Assembly: GCA_016780765.1 (NCBI GenBank)
Contig: JADHLH010000015.1
Span: 1-36,885 of the forward strand
Reading direction: 5' to 3'
DNA: 36,885 bases
Source of the DNA: Alphaproteobacteria bacterium
GTDB taxonomy: Bacteria; Pseudomonadota; Alphaproteobacteria; Puniceispirillales; Puniceispirillaceae
The position numbers and the translations under genes were made by a program. Of the stretch, positions 26,236 through 35,080 are shown piece by piece. The notes beneath the pieces are model-generated. The model saw nothing but the letters and a program-made list of their open reading frames with translations. It had not been told where the DNA came from and ran no database searches. Every line of letters starts with the position of its first letter. The first letter of the stretch is position 1.

Positions 26236-27048
26236 ATGACATCACAGCCTCGCAACAGCGCAGGATCGCCGGATCTGGAGATTTCGGTCATCGTGCCTGT
26301 GATGAATGAAGCAGGTAACATACGCCCGCTTATCGACGAAATCTGCGACGCCTTCAAAGGGCGGCGTTTTGAGGTGATCTATGTCGATGATGCCAGCACC
26401 GATGACGGGCCGGCCGAGCTGGCGACAGCCGCTGCCGAGATCCCGCAGCTGCGCGTCTTGCAGCATGAGAAAAGAGCCGGACAGAGTGCGGCTATACGAT
26501 CAGCCTTGATGGTGGCGCACGGGCATCTGATCGGCGTGCTGGATGGCGACGGGCAGAATGTGCCAGCTGATCTGCCGAATCTCGAGGCAGTGCTGAACAA
26601 GGCAGTTGCGGATGGCAAAGGCCCGGTCGGCATGGCCGCCGGCATTCGGGCCAGACGCAAGGACAGCGCAAAACGCCTGATTGCATCGCGAATGGCACGC
26701 TGGATCAGGGCGCGGCTTCTTGCCGACACACATCCAGACAGCGGGTGCGGGACCAAGGTTCTGCACCGTTCGCTATTCCGCAGCCTCCCCTTTTTCAATC
26801 ATATGCACCGGTTCATGCCAAGCCTTGTTGCGCGCCATGGCGGCTTTGTCATTGGTGCTGACGTTGCGCATCGTGAACGCCTTCGTGGCACGTCGAAATA
26901 CCGTGTTCTTGACCGGCTTCTGGTCGGGATCAGTGATGTGTTCGGCGTGATGTGGCTGTTGCGCCGGGGACCGCAGCAAGGTCTGGTAAGCGAAATCGGC
27001 ACGACCGCCGCCAGAACAGAAAACGGCAGAAAGGACGCCGCCAGATGA
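26236..27048 (+). CDS. GT2 glycosyltransferase, polyprenyl-phosphate sugar synthase type
   Basis: This 270-residue GT-A enzyme begins ISVIVPVMNEAGNIRPLIDE (about 15-34). YVDDASTDDGP and DGDGQNVPADL provide the nucleotide-sugar and metal site. It resembles dolichol-phosphate mannosyltransferase and ArnC/DPM1 proteins, which load a sugar onto a lipid phosphate. Unlike ArnC it lacks the C-terminal pair of membrane helices; only a short hydrophobic segment near the end is visible. Start: ATG at 26236 is chosen; a GTG at 26221 is equally open. The stop overlaps the next gene as ATGA. Confidence 0.85.
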   Translation: MTSQPRNSAGSPDLEISVIVPVMNEAGNIRPLIDEICDAFKGRRFEVIYVDDASTDDGPAELATAAAEIPQLRVLQHEKRAGQSAAIRSALMVAHGHLIGVLDGDGQNVPADLPNLEAVLNKAVADGKGPVGMAAGIRARRKDSAKRLIASRMARWIRARLLADTHPDSGCGTKVLHRSLFRSLPFFNHMHRFMPSLVARHGGFVIGADVAHRERLRGTSKYRVLDRLLVGISDVFGVMWLLRRGPQQGLVSEIGTTAARTENGRKDAAR

Positions 27049-27422
27049 TTGCCCTTCTGTCACAGAATATCGAGGCAGGCGCGCGCGCATTTGCGAACCT
27101 GTTGCTGACGATCTTTCCCTTTTTGCCAGCCAGCCTCGAGACCAATCCCGAACAGATCATGATTGTTGTCGGTTTTGCCGGCCAGGGTCTGTTTGCGATG
27201 CGCTTCATCATCCAGTGGCTGTCATCGGAAAAGCAGGCGAAATCGGTGATACCGGTGGCTTTCTGGTATTTTTCGATTGGCGGCGGTGCCGTGCTGTTGC
27301 TGTATGCGATCTGGCGGCAGGACCCGGTGATCATCTGCGGCCAGGGGCTGGGCCTGTTTATCTATCTGCGCAATCTGTATTTTATCCGGCGTGATACTGG
27401 CGAAGAAAGAGACAGCTCCTAA
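27045..27422 (+). CDS. Small membrane protein with a lipid-A-biosynthesis N-terminal (LAB_N) domain
   Basis: This 125-residue protein has three or four hydrophobic segments. The LAB_N pattern is present: GFAGQGLFAMRFIIQWLSSE (about 44-63), then SVIPVAFWYFSIGG and GQGLGLFIYLRNLYFI. The domain is known from some LpxB proteins and from stand-alone proteins beside lipid-A glycosyltransferases. It may help flip or position the lipid-linked sugar, which is inferred. Its ATG overlaps the GT2 stop (ATGA). Its last four bases overlap the EVE gene end. Confidence 0.85.
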   Translation: MIALLSQNIEAGARAFANLLLTIFPFLPASLETNPEQIMIVVGFAGQGLFAMRFIIQWLSSEKQAKSVIPVAFWYFSIGGGAVLLLYAIWRQDPVIICGQGLGLFIYLRNLYFIRRDTGEERDSS

Positions 27423-27838
27423 AGAGATGTCTGGCCAAGCGCCATCACGATAGCCCAGTGTTCCGGGCTGACCGGCGTGACAGACAGGCGTGACTGGCGC
27501 ACCAGCGCCATATCGGACAGCCGCAAATCTGCCTTGATTTCAGCAAGCGTGACGGGGCGATTCATACTTTGTACCGCCTTTACAGTGACCATGCCAAAAC
27601 GCCCGCTGGCATCAGTGGGATCGGGGTGATAGAGGGCGCATACCTGAACAATACCGACAATCTGCTTTTCATTGACCGAGTGATAGAAGAAAGCCAGATC
27701 ACCGATCTGCATGGCTTTCATATTGTTCGATGCCTGATGGTTGCGAACGCCGTCCCAGCCTTCACCTGTGTCCCCCTTTGCAAGCTGGTCATCCCACGAC
27801 CAGTTGCCGGGTTCGGATTTCATCAACCAATACTGCAT
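27419..27838 (-). CDS. EVE-domain protein
   Basis: This 139-residue protein is a single EVE (PUA-like) domain. The start MQYWLMKSEP and the WDGVRNHQASNNMKAMQIGD segment are hallmarks. FYHSVNEKQIVGIVQV follows. EVE domains bind modified bases in DNA or RNA; the ligand here is unknown. A GTG three codons upstream (27847) is an alternative start. It lies downstream of gpsA in the same direction (gap about 55 bp), a frequent alphaproteobacterial neighbourhood. Confidence 0.9.
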   Translation of the reverse strand: MQYWLMKSEPGNWSWDDQLAKGDTGEGWDGVRNHQASNNMKAMQIGDLAFFYHSVNEKQIVGIVQVCALYHPDPTDASGRFGMVTVKAVQSMNRPVTLAEIKADLRLSDMALVRQSRLSVTPVSPEHWAIVMALGQTSL

Positions 27839-27893
27839 GCTCTGCACTTCATGTTGTGTGCTGGCCGTGTTGGTGCCAGCTATTCATTGCCGA

Positions 27894-28880
27894 CTATTCG
27901 TTCCGGGCGCGGCGGGCCAACAGACCGCTCACCACATCCTGCAGATTATGGTTCTGATTAACCACCTTGTCGACAGCTTCGGTGATTGGCAGTTCAATAC
28001 CGGCTGCCCGGCCGCGCGCCACCATAGCCGCAACTGTGTGCCGACCTTCGGCCAGCACCGGATCGGGCGTCCGCCCCGCCCCAAGTGCCAGTCCGAATGC
28101 CATGTTTCGCGAATGCGGTCCGGCGCAGCTAAGGGCCAGATCACCGGCCCCTGACAGGCCATAGATGGTGCCGGGGTTGGCCCCTAACGCAATGGCAAAT
28201 CGCGCCATTTCAGCCAACCCGCGGGTAGTAATGGCGGCGCGTGCATTATCGCCAAGGCCAAGCCCGGCTGCGCATCCGGCGGCAATGGCGATGACATTTT
28301 TCATCGCACCGCCAATGGCCACGCCGATTGGATCATCGCTGGTATAAACCTTGAGCGCACTACCTTCAAAGGCCTGCTGGATGATGGTTGCGGCCTGCGG
28401 ATTATGACTGGCAGCGGTGATGGCTGCCGGCTTGCCCGATGCCACCTCATCGGCAAAGGTCGGGCCGGAAAATACCACGGCGTGATGGTCTGGCAGCAGA
28501 TGGCCAGCCACCTCGGGCATCAGCATGCCAGCGGTATCTGCTGTTGCCATCAACCCCTTTGCACACAAGGCGACTGGCACTTCGGGTGCCAGCCGTTCGG
28601 CCAGCCCCTTCAGACAATCGGCAGTGGCGCTGACAGGCAGCACGACAAAGACAAGGTCTGCGGTATCCAGAATCCTGTCTTCGGTGCTGGCAGCAAGCGG
28701 CGGCAGGACAGGCGCATCTGACAGCTGGCGGCAAATCCCCCTGGCCAGGGCATCTGCAGTATCGGGGCTGCGCACCAGCAGCTGTGCCGGGGTGCCGGCC
28801 TTCACCAAGGCTGCCGCGATGGCGCATCCCCAGCTGCCACCACCAATAACAACCGCGTTTTTTTTGTGATCACCGGTCAT
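27894..28880 (-). CDS. gpsA: Glycerol-3-phosphate dehydrogenase [NAD(P)+]
   Basis: GpsA reduces dihydroxyacetone phosphate to sn-glycerol-3-phosphate for phospholipid synthesis. It has 328 residues, the usual length. The nucleotide-binding motif is VIGGGSWGCAIA (about 11-22). FSGPTFADEV and the substrate-binding KNVIAIAAG with the catalytic Lys are present. The GLSGAGDLALSCAGPHSRN segment is diagnostic. The ATG overlaps the tsaD stop as ATGA, so the two genes are coupled. Confidence 0.96.
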   Translation of the reverse strand: MTGDHKKNAVVIGGGSWGCAIAAALVKAGTPAQLLVRSPDTADALARGICRQLSDAPVLPPLAASTEDRILDTADLVFVVLPVSATADCLKGLAERLAPEVPVALCAKGLMATADTAGMLMPEVAGHLLPDHHAVVFSGPTFADEVASGKPAAITAASHNPQAATIIQQAFEGSALKVYTSDDPIGVAIGGAMKNVIAIAAGCAAGLGLGDNARAAITTRGLAEMARFAIALGANPGTIYGLSGAGDLALSCAGPHSRNMAFGLALGAGRTPDPVLAEGRHTVAAMVARGRAAGIELPITEAVDKVVNQNHNLQDVVSGLLARRARNE

Positions 28881-29932
28881 GCGCGCACCCCGCGACCGGG
28901 CGGCGGCGGCGCATCAGGATCAAGTGGCCAGCGTGGCCGCGGTGCAAAGTCCAGATTGTCGGGCTGCTGGCGGCGTTCGAGTGCGGCCCAGGCAATCATC
29001 GCGGCATTATCGGTGCACAGCCAGGCTGGCGGCACGCTGATGGAAAAACCGGCAGTAGCAGCCGCATCTGACAGGCGCGCAAAGATAACCCTGTTGGCAG
29101 CAACACCGCCGGCAATGACCAGTGTCGACGGGCCATGCGTCTCGGCAAAGCGGGCCATCGCGCGGCTGCTGCGCTCGGCAAGGCAATCGGCAATCGCCGC
29201 CTGCAGTGATGCAGCCAGATTGGCCGGCCCGGCCGGATCATCCGGATCAAGGGCAGCGTGGCGTGTGGCGACAGCTGTTTTCAGTCCAGAGAAAGAAAAG
29301 TGACAATGCGGACTGCCCTTCAGCGGGCGCGGCAAGGCAATGGCACGGGCATCGCCCTGCGCCGCCAGCATCTCGACAGCGGGTCCGCCCGGATAGCCAA
29401 GCCCCATGATCTTGGCGCTTTTGTCAAAGGCCTCGCCAGCGGCATCATCCATCGTGGTGCCATAGCGCTCATACGCGCCGGGGCCATGCACGGCCAGCAA
29501 CTGTGTATGGCCGCCTGATACCAGCAGCAGCAAATAGGGGAACGCCACCTTGTCCACCAACCGTGCGCTCAGCGCGTGCCCTTCCAGGTGGTTGACCGCG
29601 AAATAGGGAAGATTGCGGGCGCTGGCGATGGCCTTTGCGGTGACGGTACCGACAACAACGCCGCCGATCAGCCCGGGCCCGCCTGTGGCCGCCACCCCGT
29701 CAATGTCATCCATGCCAATCCCCGCATCGCGCAGGGCGCCTGCGATCACGATGTCTATTGAATCGAGATGCGCGCGGGCTGCGATTTCCGGCACCACCCC
29801 GCCATGGCTGGCGTGAATGTCCATCTGCGAGGCAATCTGGCTGGCCATCACGGTGCCGTCATCACGCACAATGGCCGCTGCCGTTTCATCGCAGCTGCTT
29901 TCAATGCCAAGCATGATGAATGTCTTGCCCAT
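28877..29932 (-). CDS. tsaD: tRNA N6-adenosine threonylcarbamoyltransferase
   Basis: TsaD transfers threonylcarbamoyl to A37 of ANN-decoding tRNAs, acting with TsaB, TsaE and TsaC. It has 351 residues from the ATG at 29932, normal length; the longer open frame to 30088 has no family support. Visible are LGIESSCDETAAAIV (about 8-22), SHGGVVPEIAARAH (about 42-55) and the metal ligands in VNHLEGHA (H115, H119). AAGGG precedes the ATG. It is upstream of gpsA and divergent from hemC. Confidence 0.96.
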   Translation of the reverse strand: MGKTFIMLGIESSCDETAAAIVRDDGTVMASQIASQMDIHASHGGVVPEIAARAHLDSIDIVIAGALRDAGIGMDDIDGVAATGGPGLIGGVVVGTVTAKAIASARNLPYFAVNHLEGHALSARLVDKVAFPYLLLLVSGGHTQLLAVHGPGAYERYGTTMDDAAGEAFDKSAKIMGLGYPGGPAVEMLAAQGDARAIALPRPLKGSPHCHFSFSGLKTAVATRHAALDPDDPAGPANLAASLQAAIADCLAERSSRAMARFAETHGPSTLVIAGGVAANRVIFARLSDAAATAGFSISVPPAWLCTDNAAMIAWAALERRQQPDNLDFAPRPRWPLDPDAPPPPGRGVRA

Positions 29933-30149
29933 GGATGCCCTTCCCGCCGTGATGCTGGCTGTTTGATATTCGATATGGTCAGTCAGACGGCAGCTGTTAT
30001 GTGACCGGTGCGCCGGTGCATGGGGCCAGCATAGTGAGCGCGCGCGTGATTGACAAACGGACCGATGATCATCTGCGACACAATGCACGGCATATCAACA
30101 GTGCTTTTTGTTTTGCAACTGGCCTGCAGCAGCATTAGAACAAGCGCCA

Positions 30150-31085
30150 ATGACCCGATATTCCCCTCTCTTTGATCAGCAACCGCTGATACTCGCTAGC
30201 CGCGAATCCGCGCTTGCCACCGCTCAGGCCAGAATCGTCGCTGACGGGCTGGCACCACTGCCGGTCGAGGTGCTGAGTCTGACCACCAAAGGTGACAAGA
30301 TTCTGGACCGCTCGCTGGCCGAGGCCGGCGGCAAGGGCCTGTTCATCAAAGAGCTGGAAAGCGGGCTGCTGCGCGGTGATGCCGATGCGGCTGTGCATTC
30401 GATGAAGGATATGGAAACAACGCTTGCCGATGGCACCCGTCTTGCCGCTGTCTTGCCACGCGATGACCGACGGGATGCGCTGGTCGGGCCGTTTCAGACG
30501 CTGGAGGATCTGCCATCCGGGGCGCGGGTTGGTACGGCGTCGGTGCGCCGCCGGGCCCTGTTGCTGCATCACCGGCCGGATCTGGATATCGGACTGTTGC
30601 GCGGCAATGTGAACACCCGGATCGCGGCGCTGCAGGACGGTCAGTTTGATGCGATCATTCTGGCGGTTGCCGGGCTGCGCCGCCTCAGCCTCGACGTTGA
30701 TTATGCGCCGCTTGATCTGGCAGTGATGCTGCCCAGTGCCGGTCAGGGGGCGCTGGCCATTCAGACGCGTGACCGAGATGATCCGCGCAGTCTTGCCGTG
30801 ATGGCTGCCAGTGCCGATCTGGGCTGCGCGAAAACCACGACTGAAGTGACGGCGGAACGCGCGCTGCTGGGACGCCTTGACGGGTCATGCCATACACCGA
30901 TTGCGGCAAGCGCGACCTGCGATGAAAATGGCAGGCTGCATCTTGACGGAATGATCCTCAGCGAAGACGGTCGTCAGGCTTTTCGGGACAGGATTGACGG
31001 GTTTGGCAGCGATGCAACACAGCTTGGCGAGGCGCTGGCAGACCAGCTTCTTGGTGCAGCTGGCGGGCGGCATTTCCTGGCCTGA
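30150..31085 (+). CDS. hemC: Hydroxymethylbilane synthase (porphobilinogen deaminase)
   Basis: The enzyme polymerises four porphobilinogens into hydroxymethylbilane in tetrapyrrole synthesis. It has 311 residues, normal. Conserved segments are LASRESALATAQA (about 15-27), KGLFIKELE, AVHSMKDM and the DRRDALVG stretch. The dipyrromethane-cofactor cysteine lies in GSCHTPIAA (about 250). The ATG at 30150 fits the family start. hemD follows after a 201-bp gap containing a 14-bp tandem array. Confidence 0.96.
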   Translation: MTRYSPLFDQQPLILASRESALATAQARIVADGLAPLPVEVLSLTTKGDKILDRSLAEAGGKGLFIKELESGLLRGDADAAVHSMKDMETTLADGTRLAAVLPRDDRRDALVGPFQTLEDLPSGARVGTASVRRRALLLHHRPDLDIGLLRGNVNTRIAALQDGQFDAIILAVAGLRRLSLDVDYAPLDLAVMLPSAGQGALAIQTRDRDDPRSLAVMAASADLGCAKTTTEVTAERALLGRLDGSCHTPIAASATCDENGRLHLDGMILSEDGRQAFRDRIDGFGSDATQLGEALADQLLGAAGGRHFLA

Positions 31086-31090
31086 CAGAT

Positions 31091-31160
31091 GTTGTGGGTC
31101 AGGCGTTGTGAGTCAGGCTTTGTGAGTCAGGCGTTGCGGGTCAGGCGTTGCGGGTGCAAT
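31091..31160. repeat. 14-bp tandem array in the hemC-hemD gap
   Basis: Five units starting at 31091, 31105, 31119, 31133 and 31147 follow GTTGTGAGTCAGGC with one or two changes each; the last is more diverged. The rest of the gap (31161-31286) shows no gene or clear terminator. Confidence 0.92.
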
Positions 31161-31286
31161 GTTGCGTTTCGATCCTGTGTGTGATGGCATGGCTGCAACG
31201 CGCGCAGTCTGCAAGGAGCGCGCGGATCGCAAAACATAAGCAGACAGCAGATGCGCAACAACAGATACGCATAAGGCAAATCCGCC

Positions 31287-32051
31287 ATGGCTCCTTTCAT
31301 TCTCTCTGTTCGTCCTGAACCTGATTGTGATCTGGATGTTGCGGCGCTGGCGCGGCGCGGCGTACCGGCGCTGGCTGCCCCGTTGCTGGCGCCGCGTTTG
31401 ATCGGTCCTGACACACGGCCTGATCCGGCCGGCTATTCAGGAGTTGTTTTCACCAGCCGCCATGCTGTGACCGGGCTGGTCGCGGCGCTTGGCGGCGCAG
31501 CAGAAAATGTCGGGCAAGGCGGGTGGTCGCAATTGCCTGTTTTTGCGGTGGGACGGGCCACGGCGCGGGTTGCACGAATGGCCGGGTTTGCCTTTCCGCA
31601 GGTGGGGCATGGCGGTGGTGCGGGGCTGGTGCCGCTGATCTGTGCCCATATACCGGCCAATGCGCCGCCCCTGTTATGGCCGGCGGCGCGGGATCGCGGT
31701 TTTGACATGGTGGCCGCGCTGGCCCCGGACAGGGCGGTTGAAGATGTTAGCGTATATGCGATGGAACAGACGCCGCGGCTGAGTGACGATGCGCTGGATG
31801 CGCTTGCCTATGGCAAGATTCTGGCGGTCAAGTTGATGTCGGCGCGATCGGCAACGCTGTTCTGTGCGCAGCTTGCCGAGAACGGTATGGATCATTGCCG
31901 TCCGGAAATCATCATCATTGCGGGCAGCGAGACGATCGCCGCTGCGGCGGGTGGCGGGTGGCGGCAAACCTATATTGCCAAACGGCCGACGCGCGTGCGC
32001 CTTTTAGCCATTGCGTCTTTGCTCTATCATCGACGCGAGGTGCTGGACTGA
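31287..32051 (+). CDS. hemD: Uroporphyrinogen-III synthase
   Basis: HemD cyclises hydroxymethylbilane with D-ring inversion, the step after HemC. It has 254 residues. The family is poorly conserved, but SGVVFTSRHAVTGL (about 52-65), FAVGRATARVARMAGF (about 88-103) and the late AGSETIAAAA region fit HemD. Its position between hemC and the hemX/hemY pair supports the call. Confidence 0.88.
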   Translation: MAPFILSVRPEPDCDLDVAALARRGVPALAAPLLAPRLIGPDTRPDPAGYSGVVFTSRHAVTGLVAALGGAAENVGQGGWSQLPVFAVGRATARVARMAGFAFPQVGHGGGAGLVPLICAHIPANAPPLLWPAARDRGFDMVAALAPDRAVEDVSVYAMEQTPRLSDDALDALAYGKILAVKLMSARSATLFCAQLAENGMDHCRPEIIIIAGSETIAAAAGGGWRQTYIAKRPTRVRLLAIASLLYHRREVLD

Positions 32052-32125
32052 CCGGCCCGGATGATGCTCTCCGGACAAGGCGATCTCCAGCGCGCCACAA
32101 CGCAACAAAGGCACATCAACAGATC

Positions 32126-33571
32126 ATGGCAACACGCAAGACAGCGGCTGACCCCGATGATGTGATCGAAGGGGTGGCTGTGGAAAAAGAAGACCAGCAA
32201 GCGGACAAGGCTGGCAAGAAAACACGGTCAGGCGGCGCGCGCGGCACCAGCAAGCAGGGGACCGGCGCACAAGCGCCGGGCAGTCATTCATCAGAAAGCA
32301 ATTCACCGGAAAACAATTCCTCGGGCCGCAAGCTATCGGGCCGCTGGTTTTCTGTCACGCTGCTGGTGGGAGTGCTGATCATCGCCCTGGCCGGCGCGCT
32401 CTACATGCTGCAATCGCGCAATAGCCAGCAGGATATTCTGCAGGCGCGGCTGTCAGATATAGAGGCACAAATCGCGGCGCAGGGAATGGATTTGTCAACG
32501 CAACTGGCAACCGAAATGGCAACCGAAATGGCAGCCGAAATGGCAGCGGCGCGGGATGAAGATGCCGCTGCCCGTCGACCGCTGCAGGACAACCAGCAAA
32601 CGCTGATGGCGCAGGTCGCAGCATTGACCGGGCGGGTTGATCAGCTGGATGAGCAGGTGTCGCCAGATTTCGCGATGCGTCTTGATGCGATGGCGGACCG
32701 GCTGGCCGCCCTGGAGAATAATCTGGAGACCAGTCTGGAGACCCCGAGTAACACAGCTGGTAATGCATCGGCTGGTAATGCATCAGCGTCTTTGTCTGAC
32801 ATTGATCGCGTGTCCGATCTGATTCTGGCCCAGACCGGGCTGGCAACGCTGGCCGGCATGCTGGCTGACAATTCCGCCGGTGGTGATCTGCAGAGATGGC
32901 TGCCAAATCTGCAGGCACTGGAATCGGCCGGCCTTGAGCTTGGCGATCTGGATGCGCTGGCGGCGGCGGCGGCGGCCCGCCCGCCATCCACCATGCAGCT
33001 GCTGGCAGCCGGCCGCGATCTCGCAGTCACGCTGACGGCAAACACATCGCCGCCGGGTGATGCGGGCAAGACGCAAGAGTCGGGTGCAATAAAAGATTCG
33101 GGTACGACAGATGAGACTGGCTGGTGGTCATCGATTACCAGCGGTCTGTCATCCTTTGTGCGCATACGTGATGTCGACAGCGTATCCGGTGCTGCATCTG
33201 GCAGTGAGAGTAGCGGTGATGGCAACACTGAGCCAACCCCGCTTCAGAATTTCCGCATGGCGGTGGCGGCGGGCCAGCTTGCCGAGGCGGTTGCTGTCTC
33301 GCACAGTCTGGATGCCAGCTTGCAAACGGGCCCGCAGATGGACCAGTGGCGCGATGCGGCGGCGGCGCGTCTGCACATCGATGGCGCGTTGACCAACCTT
33401 GCGGTGCAGCTGACAGCGTCGCTTGCCAACAGTCTGCAGACACTCAAAGACGGGCCGGTTTTGAATGAGGGGCCGGTTTTGAATGAGGGGCCAGTTTTGA
33501 ATGAGGGGCTGGCACCAAACAGCAATAGCGGGTCGGACGGCAGGCAGCCGGCGCTGGCGGAGGATCAGTGA
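32126..33571 (+). CDS. Mitofilin/HemX-like single-pass membrane protein
   Basis: This 481-residue protein has a charged, low-complexity cytoplasmic start (about 1-72) and one membrane helix (about 73-94). A coiled coil and a long periplasmic region follow. Position and architecture match the HemX/mitofilin-like proteins between hemD and hemY in alphaproteobacteria; the family is not an established enzyme, and the molecular role is open. At least four in-frame tandem arrays (12, 12, 15 and 18 bp units) fall in it. The ATG at 32126 is used; the open frame extends to 31895 inside hemD without support. Confidence 0.8.
   Translation: MATRKTAADPDDVIEGVAVEKEDQQADKAGKKTRSGGARGTSKQGTGAQAPGSHSSESNSPENNSSGRKLSGRWFSVTLLVGVLIIALAGALYMLQSRNSQQDILQARLSDIEAQIAAQGMDLSTQLATEMATEMAAEMAAARDEDAAARRPLQDNQQTLMAQVAALTGRVDQLDEQVSPDFAMRLDAMADRLAALENNLETSLETPSNTAGNASAGNASASLSDIDRVSDLILAQTGLATLAGMLADNSAGGDLQRWLPNLQALESAGLELGDLDALAAAAAARPPSTMQLLAAGRDLAVTLTANTSPPGDAGKTQESGAIKDSGTTDETGWWSSITSGLSSFVRIRDVDSVSGAASGSESSGDGNTEPTPLQNFRMAVAAGQLAEAVAVSHSLDASLQTGPQMDQWRDAAAARLHIDGALTNLAVQLTASLANSLQTLKDGPVLNEGPVLNEGPVLNEGLAPNSNSGSDGRQPALAEDQ
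32506..32541. repeat. 12-bp tandem array in the hemX-like gene
   Basis: GGCAACCGAAAT occurs at 32506 and 32518, with one change at 32530. It encodes the ATEM/ATEM/AAEM coiled-coil stretch. Confidence 0.92.
32711..32785. repeat. 12-bp and 15-bp tandem arrays in the hemX-like gene
   Basis: Three 12-bp units beginning CTGGAGA start at 32711, 32723 and 32735 and encode LENNLETSLETP. Soon after, GCTGGTAATGCATCG is duplicated at 32756 and 32771 with one change. Confidence 0.88.
33452..33505. repeat. 18-bp tandem array near the hemX-like 3' end
   Basis: GGGCCGGTTTTGAATGAG occurs at 33452 and 33470, and with one change at 33488. It encodes three GPVLNE units in the C-terminal tail. Confidence 0.95.
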
Positions 33572-35043
33572 TGTTCATTCGCCTTGTCTGGCTGATCCTG
33601 CTTGTTCTTGTTGCTGGTGCCCTTGCCAGCTGGCTGGCATCGCAGCCAGGCATGTTGCAGCTGGAGTGGCTTGGCTATCAACTGGAAATGCGGACCAGCC
33701 TTGCTGTTGCGCTGGTCGTGGTTCTGGGGCTGATCGTGATTTTTGCCGACCGGCTGTTGCGCGGTCTGCTGGATCTGCCCGGCCTGTTGGGGCGCAATCT
33801 TGCCCGCCGCCGTGCGGCGCAGGGGCATCGGGCGCTGGCCCTTGGGATGATTGCTGTCAGCGCGGGTGAGCCAGCCGAGGCGCGCCGTCAGGCATCGCGG
33901 GCGCAGCGTCTGTTATCGGCACCGCAGCTGACGGATCTTCTGTCGGCGCAGGCGGCGAATCTGTCTGGTGATCACCGGGCCGCTGGTCGTTATTTCACAT
34001 CATTGACGGGCAATGCGGACACGGCGTTTCTAGGCCATATCGGGCTGGCGCGCCTGGCATTGGAGGATGACCGCAGTGATGATGCGCTGGCCGAGGCGCA
34101 AAAGGCGCTGTCATTGCGCCCGAAATCTGCCCTTGCCGCGCGGCAGGTGATGGTGCTGCAGGCTGAACGCGGCAACTGGGATGCTGCCTTGCCGGCGCTG
34201 AATGTGATTGCGCTGAATGTGCCGACGCCGCAAATGAAGGCGCCAAATACGAAGGCGCCAAATACGAAGGCGGGCGCCGATGATGAGGATGCGCAGGTGA
34301 TTGCCCGCCACCGGGCAGCGCTGAACTTTCTGCTGGCGCGCGAAGGTGTTCCTGAGTTTATGGGGGCCGAATCGACGGGCGGAGGCTTTATGGAGACAGG
34401 CTCCAGCGGCGCGGTTCACAGCAGCACGGTCAACCAGCTGCAGACGGCCCTTGCCGCGTGGCCCGCATTTTGGCCGGCGGCCATTTTGCTGGCTGATATT
34501 CATCTGGCCGCAGCCGCGCCGCGAAAGGCGGTGAAGAGCCTCGAGGCGGCGTTTCGGGTGATGCCGCATGCAGCGATTGCCACGCGGCTGCAAACCGCCT
34601 GGAACAGCAATGAAGGCAAGACAGTCGCGCGGTTGCTGAAACTGGTGGCAGCCAGCGGCGATACAGCCCATGAGGCGCGCAGCGTTGTGGCCGCTGTGGC
34701 GCTGGCCCACGGGCTTACCGGCGAGGCGGGCCGTCTGATTGGCGAAATTCCCGATGCCGAGCGTGATGCTGCAACATGGCGTCTGGCCGCGCAACTGGCC
34801 GAAAGCGGTGACAACCCTGATCCGGCAGCGGCCAACAAGGCATTGCGGATGGCTGGTGAGGCCCCGCGCCCGCGCCGCTGGCAATGCACGAGCTGTCAGC
34901 AACTGCATGATCGCTGGCAGGCGCATTGTGCCGGATGCGCCGGTTTCGCCACGCTGGACTGGCGGCGGCCGGACGGGCTGAGCCCGCTTGTCAGCAACAG
35001 CAATGCGGATGATCGTCTGGCGGCACTGCCGCGCCCCGACTGA
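33571..35043 (+). CDS. hemY: HemY-family TPR membrane protein
   Basis: This 490-residue protein has two N-terminal helices (about 2-24 and 42-64), the HemY_N domain (about 25-130), TPR-like helical repeats and a C-terminal zinc-knuckle-like end. That end contains W-x-C-x2-C (QCTSCQQ) and, further on, C-x2-C (CAGCAG). It belongs to the HemY group linked genetically with heme genes; the biochemical role is unsettled. GGAGG lies 7 bases before the ATG, which overlaps the hemX-like stop (TGATG). The GTG one codon earlier is less well spaced. A 15-bp duplication (34245-34274) lies in a linker. Confidence 0.88.
   Translation: MFIRLVWLILLVLVAGALASWLASQPGMLQLEWLGYQLEMRTSLAVALVVVLGLIVIFADRLLRGLLDLPGLLGRNLARRRAAQGHRALALGMIAVSAGEPAEARRQASRAQRLLSAPQLTDLLSAQAANLSGDHRAAGRYFTSLTGNADTAFLGHIGLARLALEDDRSDDALAEAQKALSLRPKSALAARQVMVLQAERGNWDAALPALNVIALNVPTPQMKAPNTKAPNTKAGADDEDAQVIARHRAALNFLLAREGVPEFMGAESTGGGFMETGSSGAVHSSTVNQLQTALAAWPAFWPAAILLADIHLAAAAPRKAVKSLEAAFRVMPHAAIATRLQTAWNSNEGKTVARLLKLVAASGDTAHEARSVVAAVALAHGLTGEAGRLIGEIPDAERDAATWRLAAQLAESGDNPDPAAANKALRMAGEAPRPRRWQCTSCQQLHDRWQAHCAGCAGFATLDWRRPDGLSPLVSNSNADDRLAALPRPD
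34245..34274. repeat. 15-bp tandem duplication inside hemY
   Basis: AAATACGAAGGCGCC is followed by AAATACGAAGGCGGG, preceded by a shorter related copy. It encodes the PNTKAPNTKAG linker. Confidence 0.9.
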
Positions 35044-35080
35044 TACCGCTTGTGGTTGGGGATGGCGCCGGATATCGGGA

